Source: an uncultured Blautia sp.
GTDB taxonomy: Bacteria > Bacillota > Clostridia > Lachnospirales > Lachnospiraceae
DNA: 64,000 bases
Assembly (NCBI GenBank): GCA_937893675.1
Contig: CALBGI010000011.1
Span: 1-64,000, forward strand
Reading direction: 5' to 3'
Both the position numbers and the translations under genes were made by a program. Below, piece after piece: positions 59,030-64,000 of the stretch (its first letter is position 1; the number at the start of each line of letters is the position of its first letter). The notes beneath the pieces were generated by a model. The model was not told where the DNA came from and searched no databases. It was given only the letters and a program-made list of their open reading frames with translations.

Positions 59030-60025
59030 ATGTACAGAGAAATTTTTGATCTGCTGGCACAGGATGGCCGGGCGAAAAGTGCGGTGGTTCTCACCGGAGA
59101 GAGCACAGGGGCGCGCTGTGTATGGAAAGAGGGGCGGCTTTGTCCGATAGATACGGCGGCCTCCTTCCGTTGGGAGCCCTGGGAAAATGCTTTGTCAGAT
59201 ATCCACGAAACAGGAATCCTGACAGCAGGAGAGCAGAAGATTTTTGTGGAGGTATATTCTAGAAACCCGCGCCTTGTTCTGCTGGGAGGCGGACATGTGT
59301 CCAGGCCTGTGGCACACATAGCCTCGCTTCTTGGCTTTTCTGTCACCGTTATGGATGACCGTCAGGAGTTTATAACAGAAGAACGATTTCCGGAAGCAGA
59401 GGAACGGATCCTGGGAACCTTTGATACCCTGTCAGAAAAAATACCGGAATATGAAAATTCCTATTATGTCGCGGTGACCCGCGGACACGCAGGCGACACC
59501 GTCTGTGCCCGGCAGATTTTAAAGCGCCCCTACAAATATTTTGGAATGATCGGAAGCAGGACCAAAGTGCGCATCACCAGAGAAAAGCTTCTGGAGGAAG
59601 GATTTTCTCCGGAAAGCCTGGATACCATCCATGCGCCCATCGGGCTTCCCATCGGCGGAGAGACACCGGAGGAAATCGCGGTGAGCATTGTGGCGGAAAT
59701 GGTGCAGGAAAAAAATAAAAGCAGGGAATCCTTCGCGGACGAAAAAATTCTTGATGCCGTGCGCGCAGGACGCCGCGGCGTGATGATGACGATCGTGCGA
59801 AAGGACGGCTCTTCTCCAAGAGGTGTCGGAAGCAAGCTGTTTCTGGACAAGGAGGGAATGCTATACGGAAGTATCGGCGGCGGAAATGTGGAATATGAAG
59901 CGCTGAAACTTGCGGGACAGATAAAAAAGCCCTGTCTTGTTTCCTACCATTTTTCTCCGGGGGATTCCAGGAATCTGGGAATGATCTGCGGTGGGAATGT
60001 AGATGTTTTCTTTGAATGTATCTGA
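59030..60025 (+). CDS. XdhC/CoxI-family protein with rearranged domains
   Basis: A 331-residue protein. Residues 1-75 look like a worn XdhC/CoxI domain. About 80-220 are the XdhC Rossmann domain, with LVLLGGGHVSRPVA and FGMIGSRTKVR. About 245-331 are a complete CoxI domain (RKDGSSPRGVGSKLF, GSIGGGNVEYEAL) that normally stands at the N-terminus. XdhC proteins help insert and sulfurate the molybdenum cofactor in xanthine dehydrogenase-like enzymes. No such enzyme or cofactor gene is in this window, so it is an orphan. It starts three bases after the LacI stop and may be on the same message. Confidence 0.82.
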   Translation: MYREIFDLLAQDGRAKSAVVLTGESTGARCVWKEGRLCPIDTAASFRWEPWENALSDIHETGILTAGEQKIFVEVYSRNPRLVLLGGGHVSRPVAHIASLLGFSVTVMDDRQEFITEERFPEAEERILGTFDTLSEKIPEYENSYYVAVTRGHAGDTVCARQILKRPYKYFGMIGSRTKVRITREKLLEEGFSPESLDTIHAPIGLPIGGETPEEIAVSIVAEMVQEKNKSRESFADEKILDAVRAGRRGVMMTIVRKDGSSPRGVGSKLFLDKEGMLYGSIGGGNVEYEALKLAGQIKKPCLVSYHFSPGDSRNLGMICGGNVDVFFECI

Positions 60026-60137
60026 AAGTGCTTGCATAATTTGTAACAATAATGTATATTTATTGTAAACTTTAAATATATAGTTGTATTCATACGTAAG
60101 CATAAGAAATAAGATACATGTCAAGGAGGAAATTATT

Positions 60138-60623
60138 ATGAAAAAAACCAGACTTTTGGCGATTGTACTCGGACTTGCCCTGGTGCTTCCGGGATGCGGA
60201 TTTACCAAGGGTTCTGACGCAGTGGTAACTGTGATCGAGGCAACACCTACCCCTACCCCGGCACCCACTCCGGAGCCCACAGCCACACCTGCGGCAACGC
60301 CTACACCTGCGCCTGTGATGGAACAGACTCCAAGCGGTGTGAATGTGGAAGTGAAATCCGGTACATATACTGCAACAGCAGCCGTGAATGTAAGATCAGA
60401 CTGCAACACAGAGGCAGCTCAGATCGGCAGTGTGGAGCAGGGCGCAACGATCACCAGTACAGGCGTTTGTGAAAACGGTTGGATCCGCATGGATTATCAG
60501 GGACAGACCGGTTATGTTTCCGGTGATTTCGTGACACCGGCCACGGCACCGGCAGCAGATGGAACTGCCACGACAGACGGAGCTGCCACAGATGCGGCAG
60601 CTGCTGACGCAACGGCACAATAA
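60138..60623 (+). CDS. SH3-domain lipoprotein
   Basis: A 161-residue surface lipoprotein. The signal peptide ends in the lipobox LVLPGC (Cys18). A Thr/Pro-rich stalk (about 34-70; TPTPTPAPTP type) leads to a bacterial SH3 domain (about 78-135) with AAVNVRSDCNTEAAQIGSVEQG and GWIRMDYQGQTGYVSGDFV. An Ala/Thr-rich tail ends the protein. SH3b domains usually bind cell-wall peptides. AAGGAGG precedes the ATG at 60138. It stands alone between XdhC and a terminator. Confidence 0.85.
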   Translation: MKKTRLLAIVLGLALVLPGCGFTKGSDAVVTVIEATPTPTPAPTPEPTATPAATPTPAPVMEQTPSGVNVEVKSGTYTATAAVNVRSDCNTEAAQIGSVEQGATITSTGVCENGWIRMDYQGQTGYVSGDFVTPATAPAADGTATTDGAATDAAAADATAQ

Positions 60624-60672
60624 GAGCCTTCCGGAAGCTTTGAAGAACCGTATCCGTTTTTAAAACTTAAAA

Positions 60673-60727
60673 CAGGGTTGTTGCAAGGGTACCGCCGAAA
60701 CGTACCACTGCAACAACCCTGCTTTTT
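60673..60727. terminator. Bidirectional terminator between the SH3 lipoprotein and luxS
   Basis: CAGGGTTGTTGCA pairs with TGCAACAACCCTG, with an extra inner GGTAC/GTACC helix, and flanking T runs on both strands. Confidence 0.88.
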
Positions 60728-60740
60728 TCTATTTCAAATT

Positions 60741-61220
60741 CTATTGCGGATAAACAAGCCGCTCTTCTGTGATCTGATACAGCACGTCCTCCAGATATCT
60801 GTTTGCCAGATATTTTGCCATGGGAAGATTCATATCCAGATAATTTCCGCAGTCTCTTGCACAGGCTCCGGGCACTTCGCCCTCAAAATCCCGGATAAAC
60901 TCAAAGGTTTCAATAAGAAGAGGAACAATGTCCCTGGAAGCATAGTCTCCGGCCAGCAGGAGATAATTGCCCGTACGGCAGCCCATTGGCCCCCAGTAGA
61001 TGATTTTTTCGCCGAACTCCTTATGATTGCGCAGAAAGGTCGCTGCCAAATGCTCCATGGCGTGAAGCTCTGCGGTGTTCATTACAGGCTCTTCGTTGGG
61101 AGAGGTCATGCGGATGTCAAAGGTTGTGATGACTTCTTTTCCCAGGTGATCCTTTCGCGACACATACACGCCGGGTTTGAGAAGATTGTGGTCTATGGTA
61201 AAGCTCTCGATTTTTTTCAT
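60741..61220 (-). CDS. luxS: S-ribosylhomocysteine lyase LuxS
   Basis: A 159-residue metalloenzyme that splits S-ribosylhomocysteine into homocysteine and DPD, the precursor of autoinducer 2. The metal ligands are His53 and His57 in ELHAMEHLAA and Cys124 in RDCGNY; Cys81 in GPMGCRTG is the catalytic cysteine. GAMEH in place of the common H-T-x-E-H still keeps the ligands. Start 61220 has GGAGG eight bases upstream. It is monocistronic, with its own promoter and terminator. Confidence 0.96.
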   Translation of the reverse strand: MKKIESFTIDHNLLKPGVYVSRKDHLGKEVITTFDIRMTSPNEEPVMNTAELHAMEHLAATFLRNHKEFGEKIIYWGPMGCRTGNYLLLAGDYASRDIVPLLIETFEFIRDFEGEVPGACARDCGNYLDMNLPMAKYLANRYLEDVLYQITEERLVYPQ

Positions 61221-61258
61221 GTGAACTACCTCCGAAAATAATTTTAGATTCTCCAAGT

Positions 61259-61287
61259 ATTTTATCAGAGAAAAACTGTCCTGACAA
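61259..61287 (-). promoter_or_regulatory. Promoter of luxS
   Basis: On the minus strand TTGTCA and TAAAAT are spaced by 17 bases. It lies back to back with the trpS promoter, 12 bases apart. Confidence 0.72.
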
Positions 61288-61299
61288 TAGCACAGGTAT

Positions 61300-61328
61300 T
61301 TGACTTTACGCCCTTGGAATGATAAACT
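61300..61328 (+). promoter_or_regulatory. Promoter of trpS
   Basis: TTGACT and TAAACT are spaced by 17 bases, 31 bases upstream of the trpS start. The leader is too short for a T-box. Confidence 0.72.
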
Positions 61329-61359
61329 AATTCCTATGATAATTTTGGAGGAAAAAATT

Positions 61360-62364
61360 ATGATAGACGGAAAAAAAGTTTTATTCAGCGGAATGCAGTC
61401 CACAGGAAATCTGACTCTTGGCAATTATCTGGGAGCGCTCAAGAACTGGGTTACCTTAAGCGACGAATATGAATGCTTCTACAGTGTGGTGGATATGCAC
61501 TCCATCACCGTGCGCCAGGATCCCGCGGAGCTTCGCAAGAGAGCCCGCAATCTTCTGATGCTTTATATTGCAGCTGGGCTTGACCCCAAGAAGAACTGCA
61601 TTTACTATCAGTCCCATGTCTCTGCACACGCAGAGCTTGCCTGGATCCTCAACTGCTTTACCTACATGGGTGAGCTGAACCGCATGACGCAGTTTAAGGA
61701 TAAATCCGCAAAGCATGCAGACAATATCAATGCCGGATTGTTTACCTATCCGGTCCTCATGGCCGCAGATATTCTTCTTTACCAGGCGGATGTGGTTCCG
61801 GTTGGCATTGATCAGATGCAGCATCTGGAGCTGACAAGAAATCTGGCAGAACGCTTTAACAACATTTATGGTGAAGTGTTTACGATTCCCGAAGCATATC
61901 TCGGCAAGGTGGGCGCAAAGATCATGAGCCTTCAGGATCCCACAAGAAAGATGTCAAAATCAGATGAAAATCCAAATGGAAGTATTTATCTTATGGACGA
62001 TCCGGACACGATCATGCGCAAATGCAAGCGGGCGGTGACAGACTCTGAGGCCTGCATCTGCTATCGGGAGGAGCAGCCCGGTCTTAAGAACCTGATCGAT
62101 ATTTACAGTGCATGTACCGGCAAAACCCCGGATGAAACAGTCAAGGAGTTTGAGGGCAGGGGCTACGGAGATTTCAAGATGGCCGTGGGAGAGGCTGTGA
62201 TTTCTGTTCTGAAGCCTTTGCAGGAGGAATTTAACCGGCTTTCCAAAGAAAAGGCCTATATTGACAGCTGTATTAAAGAAAATGCGGAGAAAGCAGGCTA
62301 TTTTGCAGCCAAAACCCTTCGCAAGGTACAGCGCAAGATCGGTTTTCCGGACAGGATCCGCTGA
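61360..62364 (+). CDS. trpS: Tryptophanyl-tRNA synthetase
   Basis: A 334-residue class I synthetase charging tRNA-Trp. The ATP-binding signature is STGNLTLGNYLGA (HIGH-like, about 12-24), and the KMSKS motif is DPTRKMSKSDEN (near 200). VVPVGIDQMQHLELTR and the AAGLDPKKNCIYYQS segment are typical. Length matches the usual bacterial form. GGAGG lies nine bases before the ATG at 61360. Confidence 0.97.
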   Translation: MIDGKKVLFSGMQSTGNLTLGNYLGALKNWVTLSDEYECFYSVVDMHSITVRQDPAELRKRARNLLMLYIAAGLDPKKNCIYYQSHVSAHAELAWILNCFTYMGELNRMTQFKDKSAKHADNINAGLFTYPVLMAADILLYQADVVPVGIDQMQHLELTRNLAERFNNIYGEVFTIPEAYLGKVGAKIMSLQDPTRKMSKSDENPNGSIYLMDDPDTIMRKCKRAVTDSEACICYREEQPGLKNLIDIYSACTGKTPDETVKEFEGRGYGDFKMAVGEAVISVLKPLQEEFNRLSKEKAYIDSCIKENAEKAGYFAAKTLRKVQRKIGFPDRIR

Positions 62365-62413
62365 GCCGGAGGAATACGAAAAAGACAAGCATAACGAGAC
62401 TGGAGGAATGGAC

Positions 62414-63097
62414 ATGAAAAAAAGAGCGATGGCAGCATTGTGCGCTGCGGTACTTACTGTGGGACTTATCACCGGATGTGGAAGTGTGAGCGCCAAAAAT
62501 GAAGAGAAGGCAGCGAAGGAGACCAGCAAAGAAAAGGATTCTGACGAGAAGAAAGAAGCCGGAGACAAAGAAGTGGTTCTTGATACCAGCGAGCCTTTGA
62601 GCGGAATCCACCATGCGGTGATCCATATGGAAGACTACGGGGATATTTCCCTTGAGCTGGATGCCGACACGGCGCCTCTCACAGTGACAAATTTCGTGAA
62701 GCTGGCGCAGGACGGATTTTATGACGGGCTGACCTTCCACCGCATTATGGAGGGCTTTATGATGCAGGGCGGCGATCCGGATGGAAACGGAACCGGCGGA
62801 GCAGAGGAAACGATCAAGGGAGAGTTCAAGGCAAACGGAGTGGAGAATGAGATTTCTCACGAACGGGGCGTCATCTCCATGGCGCGTTCCGCGGATTTTG
62901 ACAGCGCAAGCTCTCAGTTTTTCATCATGCATGCGGACAACGACTATCTGGACGGGCAGTATGCGGCGTTCGGCCATGTGACAGAAGGAATGGATATCGT
63001 TGACGAAATCTGCACCAGCGCAGAGCCGACAGACAACAATGGAAGTATTCCTGCGGATGAACAGCCGGTAATGGAATCCGTTGAGATTCTGGACTAA
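62414..63097 (+). CDS. Peptidyl-prolyl cis-trans isomerase (cyclophilin) lipoprotein
   Basis: A 227-residue exported folding helper. The signal peptide ends with the lipobox LITGC (Cys21), followed by a charged Lys/Glu linker (about 25-55) and a cyclophilin domain (about 60-225) with DGFYDGLTFHRIMEGFMMQGGDP and SSQFFIMH and FGHVTEGMDIVD. These include the catalytic Arg, Phe and Gln positions. ATG 62414 is chosen because GGAGG is seven bases upstream; 62408 would be too close. It follows trpS by 49 bases. Confidence 0.93.
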   Translation: MKKRAMAALCAAVLTVGLITGCGSVSAKNEEKAAKETSKEKDSDEKKEAGDKEVVLDTSEPLSGIHHAVIHMEDYGDISLELDADTAPLTVTNFVKLAQDGFYDGLTFHRIMEGFMMQGGDPDGNGTGGAEETIKGEFKANGVENEISHERGVISMARSADFDSASSQFFIMHADNDYLDGQYAAFGHVTEGMDIVDEICTSAEPTDNNGSIPADEQPVMESVEILD

Positions 63098-63124
63098 TAT
63101 AGAATACCTGGGAGGACAGGGATC

Positions 63125-64000
63125 ATGCTCCAAGGAAAAACCGTTTTGCTGGGGGTAACAGGAAGTATCGCCGCATACAAGATCGCGGGGCTTGCCAGCG
63201 CCCTCAAAAAGCTCCATGCAGATGTGCATGTGCTTATGACGAAAAATGCAACAAATTTTATCACGCCGATCACCTTTGAAAGCCTGACAGGAAACAAATG
63301 TCTCGTGGACACCTTTGACCGGAATTTTCAGTTTCAGGTAGAGCATGTTTCCATTGCGAAAAAAGCAGATGTGGTAATGGTGGCTCCGGCCAGCGCAAAT
63401 GTCATCGGCAAGCTTGCGCACGGGCTTGCCGATGATATGCTCACCACCACGGTTATGGCCTGCAAATGTCCGAAGATCCTTGCTCCGGCCATGAATACCA
63501 ATATGTATGAAAATCCCATTGTACAGGACAATCTCAAAATTCTCAAAAAGTATGGTTTTGAGATCCTTGCTCCCGCTGTGGGCTATTTGGCCTGCGGCGA
63601 CACCGGAGCCGGAAAAATGCCGGAGCCGCAGGAGCTTCTGGCCTATATTCTCAGGGAAATTGCCTGTGAGAAAGACATGAAAGGAAAACGTGTTCTTGTC
63701 ACGGCAGGTCCAACCTGCGAATCCATTGACCCGGTGCGCTACATCACCAATCATTCCTCTGGAAAAATGGGGTATGCGCTGGCAAAAATGGCTTCTTTCC
63801 GCGGAGCGGAGGTAACGCTGGTAAGCGGTCCGGTCAATCTGGTTCCGCCGGTGGGGGTCCATTTTGTGCCGATCACCACAGCAAGAGAGATGTTTGATGC
63901 AGTGACGAAGGTGAGCGATGAGCAGGACATTATTATAAAAGCTGCCGCTGTGGCGGATTACCGTCCAAAGCATGTCAGCAATGACAAAGTAAAAAAAGCA
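63125..64000 (+). CDS. coaBC: Phosphopantothenoylcysteine decarboxylase/synthetase (CoaBC), partial
   Basis: The first 292 residues of a bifunctional coenzyme A enzyme, cut by the window end. The flavin-binding decarboxylase domain (about 1-180) has GVTGSIAAYK, PASANVIGKLAHGLADD, APAMNTNMYENP and the active-site GYLACGDTGAGKMPEP. The synthetase domain begins near 190 with VLVTAGPTCESIDPVRYITNHSSG. The reading frame stays open to the last base. GGGAGG precedes the ATG. The full protein should be about 400 residues. Confidence 0.95.
   Translation, partial: MLQGKTVLLGVTGSIAAYKIAGLASALKKLHADVHVLMTKNATNFITPITFESLTGNKCLVDTFDRNFQFQVEHVSIAKKADVVMVAPASANVIGKLAHGLADDMLTTTVMACKCPKILAPAMNTNMYENPIVQDNLKILKKYGFEILAPAVGYLACGDTGAGKMPEPQELLAYILREIACEKDMKGKRVLVTAGPTCESIDPVRYITNHSSGKMGYALAKMASFRGAEVTLVSGPVNLVPPVGVHFVPITTAREMFDAVTKVSDEQDIIIKAAAVADYRPKHVSNDKVKKA

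Noticed and set aside
61221..61359. T-box riboswitch upstream of trpS
   Set aside because: The leader after the promoter is about 25-30 bases, too short, and no T-box core sequence or anti-terminator is present.
62273..63973. A 566-codon antisense frame over the cyclophilin and coaBC
   Set aside because: Opposite certain genes with matching motifs.

Overview
The window looks like a core-chromosome segment of a Gram-positive, low-to-moderate-GC Clostridia bacterium, most likely Lachnospiraceae; I cannot name the genus. The evidence is strong AGGAGG ribosome-binding sites, the gene orders eno-secG-rnr-smpB, pyrH-frr-uppS-cdsA-dxr-rseP and dgt-dnaG-rpoD-trmK-nif3, a FeoA/FeoB/Cys-rich/DUF2325 iron cassette, and gut-type ABC sugar loci. 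No phage, IS element or CRISPR array was seen.

Layout. 0-1.8 kb (minus): polysaccharide deacetylase and homocysteine methyltransferase. 1.9-14.2 kb (plus): enolase, SecG, RNase R, SmpB, malic enzyme, a thioesterase, a lipoprotein, then UMP kinase, ribosome recycling factor and the isoprenoid/phospholipid/site-2-protease genes. 14.3-23.2 kb: a SpoIID-like peptidoglycan-binding protein, a minus-strand tRNA-Leu(AAG) with its own promoter, the primase/sigma-70 operon and a TGS-domain nucleoside kinase. 23.3-26.7 kb: ferrous-iron uptake with two DtxR-like operator palindromes, then RNase P RNA. 26.7-33.8 kb: a TetR regulator divergent from an MMPL/RND exporter paired with a very large secreted Leu/Gly-heptad protein, then an AT-richer ABC exporter pair that looks acquired. 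33.8-43.6 kb: pyrBI (minus), folC, pheA and a DUF815 ATPase-Ppx/GppA-PPK1 polyphosphate group. 43.8-53.1 kb: a URO-D-like protein, an LsrACDB/RhaTPQS-like importer, an esterase and a YesM/AraC two-component system. 53.2-59.0 kb: a maltodextrin operon (binding protein, two permeases, MalQ, LacI regulator) with a perfect operator palindrome. 59.0-64 kb: an orphan XdhC-like protein, an SH3 lipoprotein, luxS (minus), trpS, a cyclophilin lipoprotein and the start of coaBC, cut by the window end.

How the parts work together. Most of the window is housekeeping: information processing, envelope precursors, pyrimidine and aromatic amino acid synthesis. The accessory modules are the iron cassette, the MMPL/heptad pair, the polyphosphate group and the two sugar loci. 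The best candidate for an undescribed system is the 43.8-53.1 kb locus. It joins an AI-2/rhamnose-type importer to a URO-D-family protein that lacks the usual zinc-site motif, plus a carbohydrate-esterase-like hydrolase and a dedicated sensor pair. The MMPL plus heptad-protein pair is second.
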